This document shows, one piece after another, positions 34,536-46,200 of a DNA stretch of 64,000 nt; the stretch's first letter is position 1; every line of letters begins with the position of its first letter. The notes beneath the pieces were generated by a model, which had not been told where the DNA came from, made no database searches, and saw only the letters and a program-made list of their open reading frames with translations. Both the position numbers and the translations under genes were made by a program. The stretch is from Plazaster borealis (Eukaryota; Echinodermata; Asteroidea; Forcipulatida; Labidiasteridae). The stretch covers positions 17,882,501-17,946,500 of the forward strand of contig CM037459.1 of the NCBI GenBank assembly GCA_021014325.1, in the 5' to 3' direction.

Positions 34536-34747
34536 TTAAGCCCGGTTCATACTTCCTGCGAATGCAAACGCAAAGCGAATATTGACGTAACAAATTCGCA
34601 ACGAATAATTCGCAAGAGTGGACCTGTGGGCAACCCTTGCAAGGGCAACTCTTGCAAATATTTGCAGCGAAAACAGAGTTGTGACGTCAAATTCACGTCA
34701 AATTCGCTTCGCACTCGCATTTGCAGGAAGTATGAACCGGGCTTTAA
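34536..34747. mobile_element. TTAA-flanked MITE with GCCCGGTTCATACTTCCTGC ends
   Basis: The left end GCCCGGTTCATACTTCCTGC is repeated in inverse at the right end (GCAGGAAGTATGAACCGGGC). TTAA lies at both borders, with one extra T on the right. Non-coding. Confidence 0.8.
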
Positions 34748-34764
34748 TATGGTAAAGGTACATT

Positions 34765-35143
34765 TTAAAGGTATCGAACACATTTAGTAATGACTCAAAA
34801 CAAATAATTATTAGCATGAAAACTGACTTGGTAACAAGCAACGGAGAGCTGTTGATAGTATAAACCATTGTAGGAAACGACTCCCTCTGAAGTAACGTTG
34901 TTTTTGAGAAAGAGATAATTTCTTACTAAAATAATAAAAACTTCTTGCAAGAAGTTGTTATTCCTAATCTGAAAGCACACAAATTTGAACAACAAGGGTG
35001 TTTTTTCTTTCATCATTTTCTTGCAACTTCGATGACCAATTGAGCCCAAATTTTCACAGGTTTGTTATTTTATGCATATGTTGGGATACATCAAGTGAGA
35101 ACACTGGTCTTTGACAATTACCGAACGTGTTCAGTGCCTTTAA
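34765..35143. mobile_element. TTAA-flanked MITE, copy 2
   Basis: Ends TTAAAGGTATCGAACACATT and the complement of GAACGTGTTCAGTGCCTTTAA. The interior matches the copy at 55971-56343 on the opposite strand (AACTTCTTGCAAGAAGTTGT forms a central palindrome). Confidence 0.8.
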
Positions 35144-35948
35144 GAGAAACGGTGAATATCTCTATTTTAGAAAGTATATAAGCTGGGGGCATTGTTTATT
35201 TTCAGAATGATGAATCATCGATCTGACTCAGCGATTGGGAATAATCCAACCTATTTGTACTGAACAAAGATACTATATTTTCCCGGTCATTTACGACAAA
35301 TAGGTGGCCAATTTAAATGTCGCGTTACTCTATTTCGCGAAATTGAAAGCTCCTCAAAACAGTCATTCAATTTCATATTATATGTAAGCAATTCGAATTC
35401 TTTCGCCTCGTGCGATTAAAAAAGATAACCATTCAATTTAACAATCCACTCGAACAACATTCACATTCGCAGCTGTTTTTCGCAGAAATCTCCAGTTGCA
35501 CCTGCTCTGCTATACTGAATGCCGTTTTCACATGGCTAAAAAGAACACCTTATATAAGTTTAATTTAATATAGGCCTAATGCTACATAAATTAGCGTGCC
35601 TCAAAGTGAAATTGAATGACGATTTCGAATGCAAAGGCAAAATCGCTTTATTACGAATTGCATGGCTGTGTTTCGAATAGGAATCAATGAGACATAATGA
35701 CACAAACACAATCAATGTGACATTGAATTTGTTATAAAATTAACTGCTTCTTTATTTACGACTGAACAAACAGATATACCCACACATCATTGCATTTGTT
35801 TCTCTGTTTATAGCCTGATGTCCATACACACATTAACGATTGGGTACACTTCCAGTAAAATGTTTGTGAACGTATACAAATTGTCTTCAAGGAAGAAATT
35901 TATTTAAAATAGTTCAAAATATTGATTAATTCGATCTTTACAATCTGA
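35144..35948. other. intergenic, no gene seen
   Basis: AT-rich with several AATTGAAT/ATTCAATT-type words. No supported exon or defined repeat. Confidence 0.35.
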
Positions 35949-36204
35949 CCTGGGCCCATTTTCACAGAGAGCGATTTAAAATTTAAATTGATTTTGACCG
36001 TCCAATAGGCCCGATGCCCGATCACGGGTCAGGCACCTTTACGCACAAAAAGTAGCAATAAGCACAAAACATTTTGCTTAATCCAGAATAAGGTTACCAG
36101 CCAAAATACAGTATCACTCGTACCCTCTGTGACTGGTTTCCTGCTTATTTTTTCTTAGCAAAAACATTTTCAGCAAAATGCAACTCTGTGAAATTGTACC
36201 CAGG
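35949..36204. mobile_element. 'GGGCCCAATTTCAT' MITE, copy 3
   Basis: Left CCTGGGCCCATTTTCACAGA and right complement CCTGGGTACAATTTCACAGA. About 60 bp of unrelated sequence is present near 35980-36040. Confidence 0.65.
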
Positions 36205-37510
36205 CAAAGCAGCATTCGAGGTATGAACTCTTTGGAACCCAACGCTGTTATGTAGAAAAACAAATAATGCATGGCGATTTTAAGAAAAACGTATTGTTGA
36301 GATCCAATTACAACGCACATTACATATTAGTTTTCTCGCGCTTTTCGTTCGGATATGTTGGTAAGTTGTGTCTACCAAACGTGTACCCATCCTGTTGGTA
36401 AAAAAATGCTTACTTCAACATATTGATACAAAATAACTTTATATACATTGTCATGTAAACCTTTAATTAAAAATATAAGTTTTTCCCAATATTTATTATA
36501 CAAAACTGTTGCACAACCAGTCACAACCAGTATTCCTTTTCTCTTAGTTTACACGCCCATTTGTATGCACAATATAGCATATTCCTTATTCACAATTATA
36601 TAAACATAAAAATAGCCAATATCTATGAGTGGCTGATTAGGGAATCGAACCTGCGACCTGTGACTTCCCAATAAATTTACGATATTTAGCCAGCAGGAGC
36701 AGATGTTAAGACACATGACTAAGTTGGGAGGTCGGCTCTTCTCCCTTATGGCTTGTACTATTTAAATTCCGGATGCAAAACGAAATATCATGGGTCGATG
36801 TAAAATATTTGTTTCTTAACAAAAAGGTTTCAATTCAGAATGGAGAAAGATTGTTTAGCAATGTATCAGATGGATAGTTTCTAATATAAGTTTTCCAATT
36901 GTACGTACTTTATATAAAATTACCGTAACGCAACAAGACAATGGCTATGCTAAACTACACGAATATTAACATTTTTTTTAAGTTGAAAAGGTTTTCAAAT
37001 TTAGTTATTGACAAAAATGTATTTAACAAATACACCTAAAAGGTTTAATCTTTTCATTTTCTCAGAAATATACCAAATTATGTTGTTAATTGCTTCAACA
37101 TTTACCCACTTTTCAGAAAGAAAAAAATGCAATTATATAATTAATGTGCAATGGAAGGAACTCTTTAGCTTGATTTGGCACCTTGTGCAGGTAAACAAAA
37201 CACGACTCACCATTAAAAAAAACCGTTTTACTAGTCACATATATAAACTTCTATCAGATAAATCTTAAGTTTCCATGTTCACATTTTGTTCAAACATTAC
37301 ACAATGATCATAACATACTTTAACTCTCATCGATTGTTAATAGTTTCTGTATATATAACATTATGTACACGAGGGAATTCATAATAATACAAATATATAC
37401 AGTGGTATTATCAACCAGATATTGTATATTACTGAACAATAACGAAGTAAGATTATACAAACACAAACCACTGCAATATGTAATAAAGTAATGTAGTTGT
37501 AAACTGAAGA
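36205..37510. other. AT-rich intergenic, no gene seen
   Basis: A box-B-like word (GGTTCGATTCCCTAATCAGC, minus strand, near 36640) may mark an old SINE. Otherwise nothing is recognised. Confidence 0.35.
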
Positions 37511-37753
37511 ACACTCCAAAAACTCCTGGGTCAGAATTGACCCGATCTGGGTCGAATGAGGCCTGACCCCTTTCCGGGTCAGGCTGATCCGGAAAATGCT
37601 TTAGAAATGGGATTTTAACTCTGATTCTGCGTTAGTTTGACCAATTTCTGTGTCATTTTGACACGGATTCCAGGTCAAACTGACCAAGAAATGGGTCAGG
37701 CCCCACGGGACCCGGATCCTGGTAAATCTCTGACCTGGATGTTTATAGAGTGT
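37511..37753. mobile_element. 'CTGGGTCAG' MITE, copy 2
   Basis: Ends AACACTCCAAAAACTCCTGG and the complement of GGATGTTTATAGAGTGT. The interior is full of GGGTCAG/CTGACCC words, as in the other three copies. Confidence 0.72.
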
Positions 37754-38870
37754 ATGTGTGTACCTCGTTAAAGCAAGCGGACAACACTAATCAAATTGCC
37801 AATGACGTGTCTCCGCACTGTGACCCAACATGTACACGAAATAACAAACATGTGAAAGTCTAAGCCCAATAGGCCGAAGGAATCATGCAAAATGGTTGGG
37901 GGAACTTATCAAACATTGGGTGTTGCACTCGCGCGATCAAATCTAATTTTGTTAAATCTCATTTCTCAAGAACTACAGCATTCCAAGTAAAACATATTAC
38001 AAGGGAAGTTTTTCACCATGACCATCTATACCATGCAGTAATGTGCACATTATGGAACATGTATATTTTATGGCCAATCTTACCAATGTTGTGTATGACA
38101 CCCTTTCGTTGCATAGACTGTGCAAAATCTTTTAATTTAAAGGTTAAAGGTTATAACGAACTGATGGAGTAACGGTGCCAGGTATAGTCTAACACAGCTC
38201 AATAGTTTACGTCGGTTCGCTTTGAAACAATTTGAAAAGCAAGTAATTAACTTAATTCTTCTGGGGCCTAAAATCCAGAACCAAATTGTTGCTGTTTAGA
38301 CTGAGGTAATTATTGGCAATACTTTGCTTCATACATTGGTCGTAAATTAGTATAGTCTGACTTGAAAAAACACAACTTCATTGATTTTGTGCATAGAACT
38401 AGAAGTGATAATTAAAAACAGACTCGATCCGTTGGTGTACACATTTACGACAATTTACGACTTTGAAATACAATACCCAATACTTCATTATTCGATAACA
38501 ACTTTAATATAAAGTGTTTCTTTTTTCAACATTCTATACTGCATCTCAATTTTGGAATGTCATAATAATAATGTTGATATTAATTTGATACTCTACTGGA
38601 TATTGTTGAGCTAATTGTTGCATTTTACAAGGCGAATTACCACCCCCACCCTTGCTAACCCCCAACGAGAAAAAGAAATAAATAAAAATAAATAAAAAAT
38701 TATAAATAAATAAATAAATAAATAAAATTAAAACATGAGGTCGAAGGAATGCACAAATGAATGTTTCGATATATTAAATACCCCCCCCCTTCCACACATA
38801 ATATTTTCCCCCGCTGGTCTCCACCAAACAGTTTAAATGTTTAGTTACGCCAATGCGCAGACTTGACCAT
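37754..38870. other. intergenic, no gene seen
   Basis: A 95-codon plus-strand ORF at 37885 has no recognisable domain and sits in repeat-like sequence. Bases 38680-38730 are an AAAT-rich tract. Confidence 0.35.
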
Positions 38871-39030
38871 GGCCTGATTCCACAGAGCTGCTTGTTAAAC
38901 ACACAATACTGTTCGACAATGTTCTATACTAAGCAAAAGTAAACAGGAAACCAGTCGCAAATAGTACATTAGACATGGTATTTTGACTGGTAACCTTCTT
39001 CTGGTAAGCACGGTTGTTTTTGTGTTTTTG
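38871..39030. mobile_element. 'GGGCCCAATTTCAT' MITE, copy 4 (partial)
   Basis: Contains CACAGAGCTGCTTG, AAACAGGAAACCAGTCGCAA and ACTGGTAACCTTCTTCTGGT in family order. The right end is missing. Confidence 0.5.
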
Positions 39031-39136
39031 CTAATTATTGTAATGGAATCGAACCCGGATGTAGAAAGGTTCCATTCCAACATAGGTCAACTGGCAGAGT
39101 GCTTCATTTGAACCCTGTCTTGTTGTAGTCGAACTC

Positions 39137-39310
39137 TTGTACACTCTCTATGACACCAGATCAGAATTGAACAAGATTCCAGGTCCAAGTGGGGGCTCGA
39201 CCCATTTCTGGGTCAGGCTGACCCAAAAACTGGTTCAAAATGAGAACTTATAGAATCTGATTCTTCATCAGTTTGACACAGTTTCGGGTGTTTTCCCTTC
39301 TATAGAATGG
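39137..39310. mobile_element. 'CTGGGTCAG' MITE, copy 3 (decayed)
   Basis: GTACACTCTCTATGACACCA at the left and TTCTATAGAATGG at the right are worn ends. CATTTCTGGGTCAGGCTGAC in the middle identifies the family. It lies just 3' of the EGF gene's last exon. Confidence 0.5.
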
Positions 39311-39514
39311 AACCCTTCCAAACTACTTACAATTTTAGTACAAAGTCAATCATGAAACCTGTGTGTACTAACTTTCATGTTTCGGTGCACGGTGTTTCGG
39401 TGGTTTATCTATGACACATATCCGAAAAACTGTTGAAAAACAATTTTTGTATCACCCTGCGATGATTTTTTACATAAACGTAGTGGTGTGGTATTTTAGG
39501 GGTCGTTAGCCTTG

Positions 39515-40209
39515 CTACATGTTAGAACTCTCTGTTGTAATCGAATCATTGAATGATCTTGAGTCCATTTCTTTCCAGGCCACTGCGTCTTTACCGTCCA
39601 TACTGAAGTGTTCGTATTTGCCGATGCGAGACTTTCGCCTCTGTCGCACAACGACGATGACCAAGAAGGCGACAATGGCGATGAACATCAACCCGCCGAA
39701 CACCACGGCGACAATGTGTCCCATGGCAGGGGGAGCCGGTTTCGATTTACTCTTGTCTGCGGGGTTAATAACGTTACCAACGGTCGTCGTCTGGCCGTTG
39801 GGCTTCACCTCCGGTAAATTGTTATCTTCCACTGGGGTAGTCTTAGGCAGAGCGGTCGCAGCGCTGACTTTCACGGTAGTCGTAGTCACATCTTGATCGT
39901 TGCTCGTTGTCTCGACCACCTCCAGACCGTCGGTGATGACGGCCGGGTTGGTCTTAGGGGTACCTGGCTCGTCGGTGCCACCGCCGGACGGTCCCTCGTA
40001 GTCGATGTGATCTGGTTCTTCGTCCACGGGCGTGGTGAAGTCATGACTGCTCCCCCCGAAGGAAGAGTCGACCGAGAAGATCTCGGGCCAAGAGTAGTCG
40101 ATTACCACATCACCTTCCGTCCGCCATTCCGGTGGGGTGGTCTTTGGGGTGGTCTTTACAGGAAGGGTTGTCTTTACAGGAAGGGTTGTGGGTTGCGGGG
40201 TGGTTGCAA
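39515..40209 (-). CDS. last exon: stalk, membrane helix and cytoplasmic tail
   Basis: Acceptor TTTTTTTCCCCGCTAG, phase 1, then 230 codons to TAA/TAG-type stop at 39515. It starts with a Thr/Pro-rich stretch including a doubled TTLPVK, suited to O-glycosylation, followed by an acidic and Gly/Thr-rich stalk. The helix is about residues 162-187 of this exon ([20 protein letters not shown]). The tail starts RQRRKSR, contains KYEHF (a Y-x-x-F sorting-type motif) and ends [10 protein letters not shown]. The basic RQRR after the helix recalls the tails of the small Gly-rich proteins at 2.9 and 22.9 kb. No enzymatic domain is visible. The in-frame ATG at 40108 is internal, not a start. Confidence 0.9.
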
Positions 40210-43200
40210 CTAGCGGGGAAAAAAATTAAAAGATTTAAACTTTATGAGACGTGACTATTATGAATGATCCTCATGTCTTTGACTGATTGGTATCGCCTAT
40301 AATAATAAACTCTTTCATAATTCATTATGTGCAATCATAATAATGTTTAATTCATCTGTTTAATTTGTTTACACCCTTCTTTAATTTTTTCTTCTGCACA
40401 AAGTAACAAAACAGTTAAATAAAGAACGATGATAGTTTTAGATTTAAAGCTTTGTGTATTGCATATTTTGGATGACAAAACTGTAGTTCGAGGCCTTTTT
40501 GTGACCTTTATTAAACCGTTACCGATGTCTGTGTGTTTCTGAGCTGCATTTTTATTTGAAAGCTCCTTTGATTTTAACATGTATAACGTGTGCGGACCCG
40601 CACACGACAAATTGGTCCACCTACCCCCCCTTCTTCCAAATAATGAGCATAGAAAAATATCTTTGTGCATGGTATTATATTATTGTATAATGTTCTTCAA
40701 ATCCTAACAAGACAACCACATGCCTGTGATATCGTTCAAAAACCGAGCGTTTCCAACTGTAAGGTCTCACACCTTGTTTTGCAACCTTCCTCCTGTCGTT
40801 TAATTTTCCCCATGAAGGTTATTATTGTACACATAATTTTCCCTTCTCCCAGTTTCGCAACAAACCTTGAGCTAAACTATGCCTCGCTACACCGGGTGTC
40901 TCGAGGTGACCCTCATTTAAAAATATCCCCCCCCCCCTCTCGTAGGATCATGAGTGCAGGATATCCGGACCTTGGTCTAGTCAACGTGACTCATGAACCA
41001 CAAACCTCGAAATAAAACGTGACTTGTTTTTAGTCACACGAGACCCGTGCCTAGTACAGCCCGACACAGTCTCCAGGGGAAGTATTTATAAATTCCGTAA
41101 TTGAGTGGTCTTGATTGGTTGGGAGCTGCATGGCCAGTGGTTTGAGAAGTTCATCGGGTTACTCTGTTGCTTCGGAACGGGCGCCTGTCCAAATGTGTTT
41201 ATATCGTAAAGAACAAGGAAGTCACATTTAGAAAAGGTCAGAAAAGCGCAATAAACTTTTAGGAAAGTTTTCGTTTATAGTTGTTTTTGCAATTTTCCAT
41301 TACGTGTCACCAAGGTGAACTCAAATTCATAATTAAAAAAGAAACCTTTAAAGCCCCGTTTGAAGAAATTGTAAAATACTTTCATAATTTCCGACAGGAT
41401 TTTTTTTATTTACTTATGTATTTATTTGTTTATTTTTTTCCTTTTAGAAGAAAGGTAATACAGAGCTGGGTTTTTTTTTGTCTTGTTCAAAATCAAGGCT
41501 CTTTCTGATTCATTTACGCGGCCGTCATTTTGAATTGCCTTGCGTTGTGGCTCATATAGAATAATGTCAAAGCATTGTCCAGGCTCACAAATAAACACGT
41601 CAGTTTTTAAAAAAAAGATTAATATTGTATATTGAGAAGATCAAATTTTCAACACCTTTGCCTTTGACTGACAGACCAACCAGTCTTTATGCGATCGATG
41701 ACGTAATATTTTGGTGCTATGCGCTTATGCCTCACAATCCGAAGGCACATGTAGAAGACTTCGGCCAAATCCGACTTAGCGGCTGTGGCTGCCGCTATGA
41801 AGTTCAGCCCATGCTTCAACATTATGTTAGCAGGGTAATCAAGCCACAGCCGCAGCCGCAGCCGCAGCCACAGCCGCAGCCACAGCCGCCACAGACAAGT
41901 TAAATAATCATCAGAACGACTTTTCGTGCTTAAGTTAAACATGGTTTCTTAAAGTCACACGAGGGCGCTGTTAATGATTCGTGACCAGAGCCGTATATTG
42001 AGAGAGTTGCGACATGGTGGGACCAGCTTTCTCTGGTCACGTGGTTGCTGGACGCCATTTTGTTCCAAAATGCAGTACAACCCAATGGGCAGACTAGTCT
42101 GGCACCCTGTATTCGCCAATGCATTCTTTGGAGACAAAATGGCTTCTAATCGCAAGTTGTCTCAACTCTCTCAATACACAGCTCTGTTCGTGACAAGCCT
42201 GTTTAGGGGTGCACCCCACTAAATAAACTCCCATAGCATACAGTGCAAAATGCTTAATATTTAAAAATAAAAAATAAAATACTTAAAAGTCTCACAGCTT
42301 TTTACATTAGAGGAAAAATTATCCATTGGCTCTTGAACTTATGTCCTCTGCTCAATTTAATATGGGTCCCAAGGCCCGGAGAGTTATTCTCTCTCAAATA
42401 AAAACACCCCTACAGCAGTGAAATGTTACCAAACGTCCAAGCATTAATCTTGAAAAAATAATGTCCCTTACACCTCTCGGCAGATAGGACCATTTTTTCA
42501 AGGCCTATGTCATCCAAAATACCTCAATTTGGAAGTCAACAGAATTTCCCCCTTTTATTTGGCTTTCAAATCTTTCTAATATAGAATAATTTTAGGGCCT
42601 ACACAATATGAGGCCGACGCTCTGTTTTCTCCCTATTTAGTGGGGTGCACCCTTAGCCCGAGTGTGTATGCAGTAATTACTGTTTAATGTTCACGTTGGT
42701 GGCGCTCTGCCAAGGAATTGTGGCCCTTTTTGTAACCACGGCTTCGGCTTAGGCACCGGTTTAGGCTCCGTCTGCCTGTTGGAAGCCCCATACAGAAAAC
42801 AATCAAAATAACTCACGTATTTTATCAAGAGGTCAAAGATCGTTCATCAAGAATTAGGCAAATTTGCTGAATAGCCGTTGCCAAAGTCACTTGCTTTGGG
42901 CGTGGCCTTAATATCGCCGGGACTAGTTTAATGCAATGCCGGTGTCATAGGGGACTTTGTCCCCCGTTGTGGGTGTCCCCCATACGGTAAATTAACATGG
43001 GCTGAAGCAAGTTGATTCAAAAGAGGGCGCTATCAGACAAATTTATGTATACACAATTCGCTATGGGGGGGACAGAAACTCTGGGGACAGATATTCGGAG
43101 GGCAGAATCTCCTGACCTACCGACAGGACTTGTATAGGAATGTACGAAGTGTCAATGGGATCTCTTACGATCCCAACCATTTTTAAAATACTTTTATGCG

Positions 43201-46200
43201 CGAGACTTCAAGGGTATATTTACCTAGTTCACAATAACGTCCTTCGTATCCTGTTGGGCAAATACACATATGAAGAGCTTGCAAATTCAAGCAGGTTCCA
43301 CCATTAACACACGGGCTGCTTGAACATTCGTCAATGTCTAAAAGAAAAACATTTTGATAATATTATCAAGAAAGCAGAACATAGTCATTGATTACGAAGT
43401 CTGCAGGAATTAAATAAATAATTGAACTTCGACAATACACATCTGTTCCTGAATTTCGGCAAACAGAAAAGTCAATATAAGTCCTATTCTAGATTATAGA
43501 CGGCGCCCTCTGTTGGTATTGATGAATTATTGAGGATCAGTAGTTTGAACTCACCCATCTCGCAGAAGACGCCTGTGTATCCCGGGAGACATAAACATCC
43601 AAACTTGTTCTGTCCGTCAATGCACTCGCCTCTACCCATACATGGATTGCTAGCACATTCCGCAATGTCTAAAATGAAAACCATGGATAAAGTTTGAAAA
43701 ATTATTGAAATTTTGAATCTGTGGTTTCCAGCGTGTGGTTCTCTCCCCAAAGACGTAGCCGAAGTCTCGCGGGCGCAAAGCGTCACTGGGAGGCTTGGGG
43801 ACGCCTGGGTAAGGCACTGATACTAGCAGGACGTCGACCACTCTTCCCGGCTCGCTAATAACGCCAGATACCTGGCGGTTGTTGCCTGCTGGATATGACT
43901 TTGGCTTTGCATGCCATAATATTGTGCGTGTGTGTACCCAACACACATTCTCAAAAATACATCCCTTTGGGGACTTATATTGTTATTTCATTTGTCCCTG
44001 TACTTAACATCTCCCCATAGACTTTGTTTACAAAACTTCTCGTGGAGCACCCCGGTGGTTTTTAGAATTTCCATACTATGGAGACGTTTTTTCTCACCCC
44101 CCCCCCCCCTCGGTATCCATAAAGGTACCAATGAGCACACCCACACACACAACCACATTACACACACGTTTGTGAATCCCGTAAATCAAGGACTTCTCTT
44201 ATTTCTCCCATTGTTTGGACTTAGTTTTTTTAGCGACGTCCCTATTGGTTTTGTATACGAAAGCGAAGCGAGTACGTCCTCGCTCTGTCAAACACCCGGA
44301 TCCCTTTTGTTAAAGTCCTCGGTTTCAACGGGTAGAAACGCTCAAACACATAAAACGCATGCACTGGGGACCTTAAACATATACAATGTACATAATAAAC
44401 TCCTCTTCTGTTTGCATTATAACATTTTGGCAAAGGTTCCCATTGGTTTTGTACACATTATCCAATTGACAACCTTCACCCAAATGGGAACCCTGTTGTC
44501 CTCTTGTTATATGTCCCCGGTTTGAATGTATATACCTACCCAAAAATATTAACCCTGAAAAATGAACATTAAACCTTGACCCTTTAAGCTAAAATCTGAT
44601 TCAGATCATAACACGAGTTTTTTATTTTTGGTTTTTTTATGAGATATCGCCCAACTCACAAGGCCGGACGGCCACTTCAAGATGAGGGCTACACTTTACT
44701 GTCACCAGGGGCACGTTGCAACCTACTCCTGGGGCTGAAATAGGGTTGCCCCCTTTACAGTCCGTAAGGATGTAGGCATGGGTTTCATCCACTAGGAGCC
44801 TGGCTGGTAGAGCAGAATGCACTACCTTCCCAACTTTTACGAAACAATTATGGTTAAGTGCCTTGCTCAAGGGCACAAGTGTCACGACCGGGATTCGAAC
44901 CCACACTCTGTTGCTGACAACACCAGAGCTTGGGTCCGGTGAACTAGACCACTCGGCCACGACACGCCACGGTGAGGGGAAACAACAGAACTGTCCCCGG
45001 TCTTTCTTGCCTCCCATATGGCGAATTGTGTAGAAATTTTGTCTGATAGCGCCCTCTTTTGACTCAACTTCAGCCAATGCTAATTTTACCGTATGGGTAG
45101 ACTGGTCCCCTGTCTTTATCCAAAAGAATAAAGACAGGCACAGGTCTTACAAGGCCCAATGATTTCATTGGATACAATGATTTCGTTTGATAAACGTGCA
45201 GTGACGTAAGCTTTCCAGTGTTATGATTGGTCCGAGGTGATGTATGTCAGCTTGCACTTTCGGTCGTCTGCATGCAGCGTGTGCATAATGTTTGTGCATG
45301 TATGTAATGTTGTTTTATTCACTTTGTGTACATTAACGTGTGAATTGACTGAGATCAGCTGGCAGGTTCCTGCCAGGCACTCAAAGCCGGTATCTGGCGT
45401 TATTCACGAGCCTCGTGGTGTAAATCAGATGTCCAGGCTACCGTATGGGGGACACACACCACATAATATCTCCCCTGACACCGGTACCAATACCAATGAT
45501 GCTGTGTCTCATGGAAATCAGAATGGAACTCACTTAGCATGGACATGACTCAGGTACCAACTGTTACAGTGGCATGCACAAAATAATATTCAAAATTAAT
45601 CGTTACCTTGTTGACATGTTGGCCCTGTCCATCCTGCCGTGCAAGAACAGTTAAATCCACCCATCATATCCTGACAGGTGGCGCCGTTCATACATGGTGT
45701 ACTTGCACACTCGTTTATCTCTAAATAAAAAAACCCATTTGAATCTGTCATTTGAAGAACTTGTACCTGCACTATTTTCAAAATATGAACTAGTTAAAGT
45801 TTAAAGCATCATTTTGGTGTAGCGCTTGGCAGATGTTCCAAGCTGTGTTTGAACAAAACATACATCAGTTCATATCAATACATAGCTCGAAATTGGCTTT
45901 TAGGAAAGAATCGTTGATGAGTATGTTGTCGTCAAGCGTTAACGGGAGTTAGCTTGACAACATTTTAGGTGTTGTTTTTAAACATGGCTGTTGAGCCCTA
46001 ATCTAACATACAAAACACAGAGAGGAGACAAGACAACGGTCTACGTAGGTCATTGTGCCATCTCTTTACCTCTGAACCGCCCTCTAGTGAAATATGCCCG
46101 GCGGTATGCGGGCAATCTTGTTTTGCATCATTTTGATCAAGGAGTGACGTCAAGGCGATCTGAAACGTGACATTATTCCTATCCCAAACAAAATTAAATA

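Larger units (their letters stand above)
40210..43223 (-). other. last intron of the EGF gene
   Basis: A 3.0-kb intron holding hAT-like MITE copy 3, a CAGCCG-rich tract and short repeats. No further exon was found in it. Confidence 0.6.

Noticed and set aside
39893..40213. Plus-strand ORFs opposite the last EGF-gene exon
   Set aside because: Shadows of the GC-rich coding exon on the other strand.
41649..41942. Minus-strand ORF with an Arg/Leu-rich repeat and plus-strand QPQPQP ORF
   Set aside because: Both derive from the CAGCCG tract.
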